Shown here piece after piece: positions 1 through 5,309 of a DNA stretch of 5,309 bases. The translations under genes and the position numbers were made by a program. The notes under the pieces were generated by a model. It did not search any database and had not been told where the DNA came from. It was given only the letters and a program-made list of their open reading frames with translations. The DNA is from Cytophagales bacterium (GTDB taxonomy: Bacteria > Bacteroidota > Bacteroidia > Cytophagales > Cyclobacteriaceae). The stretch's first letter is position 1; every line of letters begins with the position of its first letter. Location of the stretch: positions 1 through 5,309 of the forward strand of contig JAJCYL010000736.1 in the NCBI GenBank assembly GCA_029262955.1, read 5' to 3'.

Positions 1-998
1 TAATCAACAGACCCAAAGTTCTGAGGAACTTGTGACTGAACGAATTGCGATGTTTGACCTTCAATCTCTGAAATTGATGGTGGGTTAGAAAACTCCAGGT
101 AGGTGTACATAGGAGGGAAGTACCATGAAAAATTCCAGGGCTGGGTTTTCTGAAGAGTTGCCATCGAACAAATTACTTCCGCTTCCAGATGTGTATTGGA
201 GGGAAAATCTTCCATGACTGCCTGGATAGTCAACTGGTTTATCCCATTGTCGTCCTGGTTGTTAATTGTCCGACCTAATGGATTTTCTTTTCCAAAATGC
301 TTTAACTTAAATTTCTGACTTATCACGGCTGAAAAGGGAGAATTTAGGGCGGTTTCTCTATTTCCATTTACAAGTTTAAAATCGAATAATTGGAAAAATG
401 TCGAGTCAGCGTATAAGAAATTTTTCTCGATGAATTTCTCTTTTCCATCGACCCAAAGGAGCCCTTGTTTTTCGTGAATTCTCAGGACTCTTTCGACTCC
501 GAGAATGTTCTCATTGATTAAACCGGCTAGTGGTGCATAAGTGTATGCAGCCTTCGTTGATTCGCCGGAGTCATCGGTATGGTTATTCACCACACGGTAT
601 ACAAGCTCTTTTTTACCATGAAATTGATCGTAACTAAGTTCTCCTTTGATGAAAGAAAGAATTAGCAATACACAAGTAAAACCGACCGAAAGGCCAAAAA
701 TATTGATAGCGGCATAAGATTTACCATGCCAAATGTTGCGTAAAGCAATTTTGAAATAATTCTTGAGCATACCGTAATTATTTAGTCGATAGCGCCTTCG
801 TAAAGGGCGTACGATGCCAGGCCTGCAAAAACGGATGATATTCCAGACCATTCTTTTTTTAGCTCGGGTTTCTCCAAAGATTTCGAGATCTTCTTCAAAC
901 TGTTCTTCCAGGTCTCCCATAATGCTCTCCTGCATTGATTCGGGACAGAACCAATTAAAGAACTTGTAAAGGATTTTCGGAAGTTGAATTTTACTCAT
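1..998 (-). CDS. ABC transporter permease (FtsX/MacB type) with N-terminal permease prefix domain, 5' part only
   Basis: The reading frame is open from an ATG at 998 to the left edge: 332 codons plus two bases, so the C-terminal part lies outside the window. Residues 1-70 form a basic cytoplasmic prefix with the signature CPESMQESIMGDLEEQFEE (18-36), which I recognise from Bacteroidota permeases encoded next to PadR genes. Residues 77-93 (MLKNYFKIALRN...) lead into the first transmembrane helix (about 94-117), followed by the family hallmark ELSYDQFH (120-127) and then a periplasmic MacB_PCD-like domain up to the edge. Complete relatives are roughly 800 residues with two FtsX repeats. They are thought to act in the inner membrane with an ATPase subunit, in export or cell-envelope work; the substrate is unknown. 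The start lies 3 bp after the padR stop, in the same frame, so translation is probably coupled. There is no clear Shine-Dalgarno, as is usual in this phylum. The family is secure, the cargo is not. Confidence 0.9.
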   Translation of the reverse strand, partial: MSKIQLPKILYKFFNWFCPESMQESIMGDLEEQFEEDLEIFGETRAKKRMVWNIIRFCRPGIVRPLRRRYRLNNYGMLKNYFKIALRNIWHGKSYAAINIFGLSVGFTCVLLILSFIKGELSYDQFHGKKELVYRVVNNHTDDSGESTKAAYTYAPLAGLINENILGVERVLRIHEKQGLLWVDGKEKFIEKNFLYADSTFFQLFDFKLVNGNRETALNSPFSAVISQKFKLKHFGKENPLGRTINNQDDNGINQLTIQAVMEDFPSNTHLEAEVICSMATLQKTQPWNFSWYFPPMYTYLEFSNPPSISEIEGQTSQFVQSQVPQNFGSVD

Positions 999-1001
999 GA
1001 A

Positions 1002-1325
1002 TCAGAACTTTAACTGGGGCATTAGACTCCAAAGTTTGGTACGTGACTCTTTAATCGCTTGTAGAATTGCCATGCCTGCGGCAGTTGTTTGGAAATACCT
1101 TTTCCTACGACCCCCACGTTCATTGGTGGCACCACCCATATGGGATTTCACATAGCCTTTATCCTCCAATCTATAGAGTGTCACATGAACAGAACTGAGG
1201 TTAACAGCCCGATTCTGATATTCTTTGATCGCTTTGACAATGGTATTGCCATAGGCCTCTTGGTCCAGAATAGCAACCATGGTCAAGACAACCTCTTCAA
1301 ATTCACCAAGGTAGGTTTTTGTCAT
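1002..1325 (-). CDS. PadR-family transcriptional regulator
   Basis: This encodes a 107-residue winged-helix DNA-binding protein. The frame can be extended upstream to an ATG at 1427, but the family N-terminus starts at MTKTYLGEFEEVVL, so I chose the ATG at 1325; the extra 34 residues of the longer version look like translated AT-rich leader. Residues 5-35 (YLGEFEEVVL...YGNTIVKAI) are the first helices, 42-60 (NLSSVHVTLYRLEDKGYV) the helix-turn-helix with the recognition helix, and 70-84 (RGGRRKRYFQTTAAG) the basic wing typical of PadR. The C-terminal dimerisation helix is short, as in subfamily 2 PadR proteins. The gene lies directly upstream of the prefix-domain permease, with a 3-bp gap, and is presumably its local repressor, relieved by a small molecule or envelope stress. 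That role is inferred from context; PadR proteins commonly regulate neighbouring transporters and themselves. Confidence 0.9.
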   Translation of the reverse strand: MTKTYLGEFEEVVLTMVAILDQEAYGNTIVKAIKEYQNRAVNLSSVHVTLYRLEDKGYVKSHMGGATNERGGRRKRYFQTTAAGMAILQAIKESRTKLWSLMPQLKF

Positions 1326-1328
1326 TAT

Positions 1329-1378
1329 TATATGAATTGTAAAACTAATATACGAAGTATTTCTATACGAGTTGTAAA
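1329..1378 (-). promoter_or_regulatory. Candidate padR operator/promoter region
   Basis: The leader of padR is very AT-rich and contains overlapping short dyads, read on the plus strand as ATAC-gaa-GTAT (1350-1360) and GTAT-ttct-ATAC (1357-1368). Two copies of a 15-bp element, TATATGAATTGTAAA (1329-1343) and TATACGAGTTGTAAA (1364-1378), match at 13 of 15 positions and are 35 bp apart; a third partial copy, TATACGA, starts at 1349. On the minus strand, TATATTAG (1352-1345) is one base from the Bacteroidota -7 box TAnnTTTG, but I see no convincing -33 element at the right distance. PadR proteins bind short palindromes and often autoregulate, so this is a plausible operator overlapping the promoter. 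It is an inference from repeat structure only. Confidence 0.35.
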
Positions 1379-1403
1379 GGAAATAGAAATATCTAATTAG
1401 ACT

Positions 1404-1440
1404 GGCTAATCCCGGCAAAGAGCACATGGCAGGATAGGCC
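1404..1440. terminator. Weak hairpin between CDGSH gene and padR
   Basis: GGCTAATCC (1404-1412) can pair with GGATAGGCC (1432-1440), giving seven Watson-Crick pairs, one G-T pair and one mismatch around a 19-base loop. On the plus strand it is followed by GTATAATTTT. It could end transcription coming from the genes at 1468-2250 before padR, but the stem is imperfect and the minus-strand side has no real U tract, so this is a tentative call. Confidence 0.22.
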
Positions 1441-1467
1441 GTATAATTTTAGTGGATGATTTGAAAA

Positions 1468-1701
1468 TTAATTGTTGTCGTCCTTGAAATCAATACTCCA
1501 ATGGGTGCCGTCACAGAAAGGTTTATTCTTTGATCCGCCACATCGGCACAGGGTGAAGTGTTCTTTTGATGCACCTTCTCGCTAAGTAGCCTCAAGGTCG
1601 GGCCCTCCCGGTCCCTATCTATTTGCGAAATTTGTTAAATTTTTTACGATATAAGGACCGTTTCGACTTGGGGAGATACCAGGTTTTTGATTCGAACTCA
1701 T
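1468..1701 (-). pseudogene. CDGSH iron-sulfur domain protein interrupted by two in-frame TAG codons
   Basis: Read from the ATG at 1701 to the TAA at 1468, one frame of 77 codons gives a recognisable small CDGSH protein, interrupted only by TAG at codon 29 (1617-1615) and codon 40 (1584-1582). Residues 14-28 (NGPYIVKNLTNFANR) match the usual N-terminal strand of the family. Residues 52-67 (CRCGGSKNKPFCDGTH) are the complete 2Fe-2S motif, with ligands Cys52, Cys54, Cys63 and His67 all present; the tail is HWSIDFKDDNN. Intact homologues are soluble one-cluster proteins of about 70-80 residues linked to redox or iron-sulfur metabolism. There is no ATG, GTG or TTG after either TAG that could restart before the cluster motif, so no holoprotein is expected without readthrough. 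The two stops could be point mutations; alternatively a compensating pair of frameshifts around 1580-1620 is possible, because the next frame is open across both stops. TAG serves as the normal stop of two other genes here, arguing against recoding. A sequencing error in the GC-rich stretch is not excluded. Confidence 0.72.
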
Positions 1702-1717
1702 GCAAGGATTATTTATA

Positions 1718-1750
1718 AGTTTGGGGAGGAAGGTTATTCATCCCCAAACT
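1718..1750 (-). terminator. Hairpin terminator of the DUF4440-like lipoprotein gene
   Basis: AGTTTGGGGA (1718-1727) and TCCCCAAACT (1741-1750) form a perfect 10-bp stem with a 13-base loop. It begins 5 bp after the stop codon of the lipoprotein gene at 1756, the position expected for an intrinsic terminator. The downstream side on the minus strand is AT-rich (TATAAATAAT) but not a pure U tract, so efficiency is uncertain. It leaves only 16 bp before the ATG of the CDGSH gene, so that gene either depended on readthrough or has lost its promoter. Confidence 0.6.
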
Positions 1751-1755
1751 GAATT

Positions 1756-2250
1756 TTAATTGTGGGCTAAAGTTGTATCACTGGTGACCATTGGAAAACC
1801 AGAATTCCAAATGTCTCTATGCATTTTCCAGGTACCCTCTGCATCTTTTTTCCAGATCTCTAAAAAGCTTCCCTCATCTCCAACTTCCTTCCCATCAATT
1901 TCAAAAACCATGACATAGTTTCCTTTAGCAAAAGCAATGTTGTTCCCTCCCTCAATTTCGACTTCCAAATATTCAAACTCTAACAACTCCGGCATTTCTG
2001 AAAGCATTGCACGGTAGGCGGGTATGCCGTGTACCTCGGGAGTATTTGGCGGCATGGCCACAATATCGTCCATCAAGACTGCAGTTGCCCGGTCCAGGTC
2101 TTTTTCGAATGTGCCCCTCACAAATTCCTGCTCCTGATCCCTAATAGAAATCTTGTCCTGTCCGGTAACGCCGCAATCACAAGGAGGAGCAGCTGGCTGA
2201 CACCCGAATGCAATAATTATTGGTAAAATCAATAGTCTCTTCATTTTCAT
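1756..2250 (-). CDS. SnoaL-like/DUF4440 family lipoprotein
   Basis: This is a 164-residue exported lipoprotein. Residues 1-16 are a lipoprotein signal (MKMKRLLILPIIIAFG) followed by the lipidated Cys17. The ATG at 2250 and one two codons later (2244) are both possible starts; the first is chosen and the difference is trivial. The mature protein opens with a proline-rich tether containing two further cysteines, Cys24 and Cys26 (PPCDCG). From about residue 34 the pattern is that of the NTF2-like DUF4440/SnoaL fold: an N-terminal helix, DDIVAMPPNTPEVHG (61-75), YRAML, the central strands NIAFAKGNYVMVFE (104-117), then SFLEIWKKDAEGTWKMHRDIWNSG (128-151), where the GTWK and IWNS elements are typical. 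The length is normal for the family, whose members have no single known reaction; periplasmic or surface ligand binding is a guess. It has its own downstream hairpin and is divergent from the hydrolase gene at 2398; I see no strong promoter box in its own leader. Confidence 0.87.
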   Translation of the reverse strand: MKMKRLLILPIIIAFGCQPAAPPCDCGVTGQDKISIRDQEQEFVRGTFEKDLDRATAVLMDDIVAMPPNTPEVHGIPAYRAMLSEMPELLEFEYLEVEIEGGNNIAFAKGNYVMVFEIDGKEVGDEGSFLEIWKKDAEGTWKMHRDIWNSGFPMVTSDTTLAHN

Positions 2251-2351
2251 AGTTAGGTATTTTGATACTAAAGTTAATCAGCCTCACACGAATAATAAAA
2301 ATGATTTTGTCAATGCGATGAAATTAAATGGAAATGGGTGGTTGGTCTCAA

Positions 2352-2383
2352 TTGCAGTCTCCAACAGGGATGTTTTATATTTG
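2352..2383 (+). promoter_or_regulatory. Bacteroidota-type promoter for the hydrolase gene
   Basis: TATATTTG (2376-2383) is a perfect match to the Bacteroidota -7 consensus TAnnTTTG. TTG at 2352-2354 lies 21 bp upstream, within the usual spacing for the -33 element. Transcription would begin near 2388-2390, leaving a leader of about ten bases before the ATG at 2398. The call is from consensus and spacing only. Confidence 0.5.
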
Positions 2384-2397
2384 ATCTTTAAGTGGAG

Positions 2398-3426
2398 ATG
2401 AGGATAACTAGATTTTTTAGCATTTTATTAGTCGCGACGATTGGCTGTACCCAGGTCAAATTTGAAGTGGGAAAACGCAACGAGGAGAAAATGTTGAGCA
2501 ACACCGGCATTGTTAATGCGCTTCAAGAAAGCCCTGTAGATAAAATAGTTGAACCGCATGTTCTATCGAGAGTTTTCGGAGTACATGCCGACTCATCGAC
2601 AATGCTGTCGGATGTGGCTCATCAGATAGAAGAAGAATATATGACCGGTGACATTACCTGTCGCTTAGGAAGATTTATTGGATATGACGAGGTACCAATT
2701 CCCTTTTACGAGCTGTTGCCATCTGATTTCAAGAAACAAAATAAGTACCCCGCTATCATTATGTTTTCGGGACATGGTGATATGGAACAGGTGGCTTTTG
2801 AAAAATGGACTTATCAAAAAGGTGCAGCACTCCAATTGGCAAAGGAAGGTTTCGTAGTTTATGTAATGGAGAATCGAGGAATGGGAAAGTTGTCCCATTT
2901 GGGGGACCACCTAAAAATAGATGCAGTAGCCAGACTGACTGGAGGGTCCTGGTATGGAGAGCTAATTACCGATGGACTATACCTGATTAATATGGTGTTG
3001 AGAAAATCTTATGTTGACCCCGCAAGGATAGGGGCTGGAGGAGTGTCCACAGGTGGAGCCTTAAGTTTGATAACTGCGGCTATTGACCATCGAATTAGCG
3101 CAATTTATGTGCAAGGTTATTTGGGAAGTTATAAAACAACATTTGGCACCAGGTCTAACCATCACATTTGTAATAATATTGCCGGCATTCTACAAAATTT
3201 TGATATGCAGGACATTGCGGCTTCCATCGTGCCGAGGGCGGCGATGTATGTCAATGGTAAAAGAGATACTTTCTATTACCAGGATGCAAAAGCAGCCTTT
3301 GACTATGTAGATAAGAGATATCTTGAGCAAGGTTATGAAGGTCAGGCTTCATTTGCTTCGCCAGAAAATACGATTCATGAATTATCGACTGATTTATTAA
3401 TCGACTTTTTTAATAATAAACTCTGA
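2398..3426 (+). CDS. Lipoprotein alpha/beta hydrolase (acetyl-xylan-esterase/dienelactone-hydrolase-like)
   Basis: This is a 342-residue exported serine hydrolase. The frame also has a GTG two codons upstream (2392), but the ATG at 2398 fits the predicted transcript start better and gives a clean signal, MRITRFFSILLVATIG, with lipidated Cys17. The core from about residue 90 shows strand PAIIMFSGHGD (118-128), likely forming the oxyanion hole; FVVYVMENRGMG (152-163); and the nucleophile elbow GGVSTGGA (214-221) with Ser217. HHICNNIAGILQNFDMQDIA (255-274) followed by PRAAMYVNGKRD resembles the cap-and-strand region of Abhydrolase_7/acetyl-xylan-esterase relatives. Asp290 (in NGKRD) and His327 (in ENTIHEL) are the likely other triad members. 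The substrate is unknown; family members cleave esters, often on glycans. It is the first gene of a probable two-gene unit with the duplicated-domain protein 45 bp downstream. The fold and catalytic class are secure; the esterase specificity is not. Confidence 0.88.
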   Translation: MRITRFFSILLVATIGCTQVKFEVGKRNEEKMLSNTGIVNALQESPVDKIVEPHVLSRVFGVHADSSTMLSDVAHQIEEEYMTGDITCRLGRFIGYDEVPIPFYELLPSDFKKQNKYPAIIMFSGHGDMEQVAFEKWTYQKGAALQLAKEGFVVYVMENRGMGKLSHLGDHLKIDAVARLTGGSWYGELITDGLYLINMVLRKSYVDPARIGAGGVSTGGALSLITAAIDHRISAIYVQGYLGSYKTTFGTRSNHHICNNIAGILQNFDMQDIAASIVPRAAMYVNGKRDTFYYQDAKAAFDYVDKRYLEQGYEGQASFASPENTIHELSTDLLIDFFNNKL

Positions 3427-3471
3427 TTCTATATCTAAACGGATTTTTTTTGCCTTAATTACTGGAATTTT

Positions 3472-4731
3472 ATGAGCAAATCTATTAACCATTCAATATT
3501 ATTCATCTTAATATCCTTCAATAGTTACAGTCAGCAAACGCAATCAGATGGCTATACCAGATATGAACTACTTGAGCCATCATCACAAAGTTTTAGAATA
3601 GTCTATGATGTTAGTGCGACGAAGGAAGGTGCCTTGTATTATTTTAATACTTTAAGAAAAGGAAGTGAGCATAAGGTTGATCACGTGTTCGATCTGATGA
3701 CTGGAAAAGAATTGAAATGGACTATTGTTGATGGAGTACAAGCGAAAAAGAATGGCCACCTCACTGCGAGTAATGACACTGACTATTTGATGGTAACGCT
3801 TGCGAGAGCTGTGCCAAAGGATGGAGAGGCCAGATTAAGAATTGATAAAACATATAGAGATCCGGATAGCTACTTTTACGAAGGGGATCAAATTACTTTT
3901 GAGAGATCTTTGGGTATTAAGAGGAACTCGGTTGTGTTACCTGAGGGCTATGAAATAACGGGTGTAAATTATCCATCACAAATTGATATTGACAAGGGGA
4001 AAATCAAAGCCAGTTTCTTAAATAGTGGCAACAGTGCTGTCAATTATAAAATTATTGCCAAAAAGTTGCCCTCATCAGCACAATTTGAAGCAGGATCAGG
4101 AGATGATAGCCCCTGGGCAGGTTACAAACCACGTCCGCAGGGAAGGGATAAATCCAAGGCCAGGATTAAATATCAATTGAATGAGAGAGCTTTTCAGGAT
4201 CGTGAGATTGTTTATTATTTACAGCAACCCGAGACGCACTCATTCCGCCTGTATCATGATTATACTGAAAGCAGGGAAGGTATTGATAAGTATTTGAATG
4301 TGGTCAGGCCAGGAAGCAGGGCGTCAGACCCTTCAGCTTATATACTTGATACAGGTGAAAAACTTAAAGTAGAGACACTGAAAGGAAAGGAAATTAGTGA
4401 CAAAGGAATTGACATTGGTGAGGAGATAAAGCCTGATACCGAATTGGTTGTAATATGGTTTGACGCTATTAAAAAGGGAGAATCAGCTAGATTGAGAATT
4501 TGGGAGACCTATACTGATCCTAATAGGTTCCTGGTTTATAATGAAGAATTAGTCTGGGACCGTGGTTTTGGAAGGAATAGGAATGATGTTGTTTTGCCAG
4601 ATGGATGGTATTTAACCACCAATGCAATTCCAGCTACCATAGAACAAATGGAAGACGGTAGAATTAAGTTGGGGTATATCAATGATAGACCCGATAATAT
4701 AGATGTCTTGATTAGAGCAAGAAGGAGATAG
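3472..4731 (+). CDS. Secreted protein of two tandem copies of an unassigned domain
   Basis: This is a 419-residue protein with a signal peptide (1-20, cleavage likely after SYS before QQ) and no other membrane segment. It is an internal duplication: copy 1 spans about residues 28-198 and copy 2 about 245-418, joined by a polar linker (199-244). The copies align nearly without gaps at an offset of 217-220. Paired landmarks are SFRIVYD (40-46) with SFRLYHD (257-263), LRKGS with VRPGS, the TGK/TGE turn (77-79, 294-296), ARLRI (120-124, 339-343), TYRDP with TYTDP, and RNSVVLPEGY (151-160) with RNDVVLPDGW (370-379). The predicted content is mainly beta strand. Copy 2 is the more regular and ends in a basic RARRR. 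I do not recognise a named Pfam family, although similar hypothetical proteins seem familiar to me from environmental bacteria. No catalytic motif is visible; a binding or scaffold role is a guess. It lies 45 bp after the hydrolase gene with no promoter or hairpin between them, so the two are probably cotranscribed. It ends in TAG. Confidence 0.9.
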   Translation: MSKSINHSILFILISFNSYSQQTQSDGYTRYELLEPSSQSFRIVYDVSATKEGALYYFNTLRKGSEHKVDHVFDLMTGKELKWTIVDGVQAKKNGHLTASNDTDYLMVTLARAVPKDGEARLRIDKTYRDPDSYFYEGDQITFERSLGIKRNSVVLPEGYEITGVNYPSQIDIDKGKIKASFLNSGNSAVNYKIIAKKLPSSAQFEAGSGDDSPWAGYKPRPQGRDKSKARIKYQLNERAFQDREIVYYLQQPETHSFRLYHDYTESREGIDKYLNVVRPGSRASDPSAYILDTGEKLKVETLKGKEISDKGIDIGEEIKPDTELVVIWFDAIKKGESARLRIWETYTDPNRFLVYNEELVWDRGFGRNRNDVVLPDGWYLTTNAIPATIEQMEDGRIKLGYINDRPDNIDVLIRARRR

Positions 4732-4737
4732 AAAGCA

Positions 4738-5274
4738 CTACCAGGTATACTCCGGAGGGTCAATACCATTCATCCGGATGTACAAATTGGCTTTGGCTCT
4801 ATGATTAGCCATGTGATCCTGGACATAAAAAAAGGCAAAGGCCCTGCTCACCGTATTACCGCTGTGATACATGACGCAAGTTTCATCCAACCCCGCCTGA
4901 TCGATAGATAATATAATATGAGTAGTGTAGTCGAAACCGGTTTCCAGTAACTGCACTATGTCAGCTTTGGTCATTTTTGAAGCATCTGGTGCATTGGGTT
5001 TTACATCAAGACCCTGAACATATCTTTTGGTTAAGAACTCCACAGTATAACCAATGTGGACCATTTGTTCGGCGAATGTCTTACTCACCTCGGTTGGACG
5101 ATAGCTATATTTTTCTTCAGGCATTGCTTTGGCAACTGCCAGGCAGTGTGCCTTAGCTTCTAACCAGACCGGCAGGTACATTTTGGTAAAATCGGTCTTG
5201 GCCTCGGAAGGACTTTGAGCAGCTAAAGTGAAAGAATAGGTCACTATTAAACTGAATAATAGGATGCGTTTCAT
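4738..5274 (-). CDS. Exported DinB-family protein (DinB/YfiT four-helix metalloprotein fold)
   Basis: This is a 178-residue protein with a signal peptide (MKRILLFSLIVTYSFTLAAQ, cleavage near residue 19-20), so it acts in the periplasm or outside the cell. The mature part shows the DinB pattern: a first helix with WLEAKAHCLAVAKAMPEEKY (37-56), then SYRPTEVSKTFAEQMVHIGY (57-76) with His73, and the C-terminal helix QDHMANHRAKANLYIRMNGI (152-171) with His154 and His158. These three histidines are the usual metal ligands, probably Zn or Ni. The ending DPPEYTW is typical of the Bacteroidota group. DinB-fold proteins include thiol transferases and hydrolases; no specific reaction can be given. The gene converges on the duplicated-domain gene with 6 bp between the stop codons, and its stop is TAG. 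Its start overlaps a possible upstream stop (ATGA), but the window ends too soon to show an upstream gene. Confidence 0.92.
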   Translation of the reverse strand: MKRILLFSLIVTYSFTLAAQSPSEAKTDFTKMYLPVWLEAKAHCLAVAKAMPEEKYSYRPTEVSKTFAEQMVHIGYTVEFLTKRYVQGLDVKPNAPDASKMTKADIVQLLETGFDYTTHIILSIDQAGLDETCVMYHSGNTVSRAFAFFYVQDHMANHRAKANLYIRMNGIDPPEYTW

Positions 5275-5309
5275 GAGGGCTGATTAATTTTTGGATTGCC
5301 TGAGTGGCT

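Noticed and set aside
1350..1360. Resemblance of ATACGAAGTAT to part of a loxP-like recombination site
   Set aside because: Only a short match within an AT-rich leader, with no second full arm, recombinase gene or integrated element nearby.
1089..1400. Plus-strand ORF of 103 codons
   Set aside because: It is antisense to padR and has no recognisable domain; padR on the other strand is clear.
1326..1427. N-terminal extension of the PadR frame to the ATG at 1427
   Set aside because: The added 34 residues are low-complexity translation of AT-rich leader, and the PadR family begins at the ATG at 1325.
1468..1701. TAG recoding (pyrrolysine or glutamine) to make a full-length CDGSH protein
   Set aside because: Two neighbouring genes end normally in TAG, pyrrolysine use would be unexpected in Bacteroidota, and no downstream signal structure is seen; decay or sequence error is simpler.
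2029..2226. Plus-strand ORF of 65 codons opposite the DUF4440-like gene
   Set aside because: It lies wholly inside a convincing minus-strand lipoprotein gene and its product looks like random composition.
2665..3310. Small ORFs inside the hydrolase gene (minus 2665-2910, plus 2805-2990, plus 3083-3310)
   Set aside because: They are other-frame shadows of the alpha/beta hydrolase and show no family features.
4536..4769. Minus-strand ORF of 77 codons across the convergent junction
   Set aside because: It overlaps the ends of two well-supported genes in other frames and has no domain of its own.

Overview
The window looks like a chromosomal segment of a Bacteroidota bacterium, most likely a marine or soil member of the Cytophagales. 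I infer this from moderate-to-low GC, AT-rich leaders with almost no Shine-Dalgarno signal, a Bacteroidota-type promoter (TTG, then TAnnTTTG), short lipoprotein signals ending in GC, and a PadR regulator paired with an FtsX/MacB-type permease that carries a cytoplasmic prefix domain. The genus cannot be fixed from this sequence.

Left part (1-1467), minus strand: a PadR-family repressor (1002-1325) sits 3 bp upstream of a large ABC-type permease gene that runs off the left edge (998 to 1, first 332 codons). They almost certainly form one operon. The AT-rich leader of padR holds short dyads and a 15-bp imperfect direct repeat that could be an autoregulatory operator.

Middle (1468-2391): the minus strand carries a small CDGSH iron-sulfur gene interrupted by two in-frame amber codons (1468-1701), absent from simple ORF calls because of those stops. 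Upstream of it is a perfect 10-bp hairpin (1718-1750), then an intact SnoaL/DUF4440-like lipoprotein gene (1756-2250). A 147-bp divergent region contains a good Bacteroidota promoter pointing right.

Right part (2398-5274): a plus-strand pair encodes a lipoprotein alpha/beta hydrolase (2398-3426) and, 45 bp later, a 419-residue secreted protein built from two tandem copies of a domain of about 170 residues that I cannot assign to a named family (3472-4731). It converges, with only 6 bp between the stops, on a secreted DinB-fold protein on the minus strand (4738-5274).

Four of the six intact or partial genes encode exported proteins (two lipoproteins, two with ordinary signal peptides) and a fifth encodes a membrane permease, so the window is an envelope-oriented accessory neighbourhood. 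I see no mobile element, CRISPR array, RNA gene or clear new multi-gene system. The items most worth a second look are the twice-interrupted CDGSH gene and the duplicated secreted domain.
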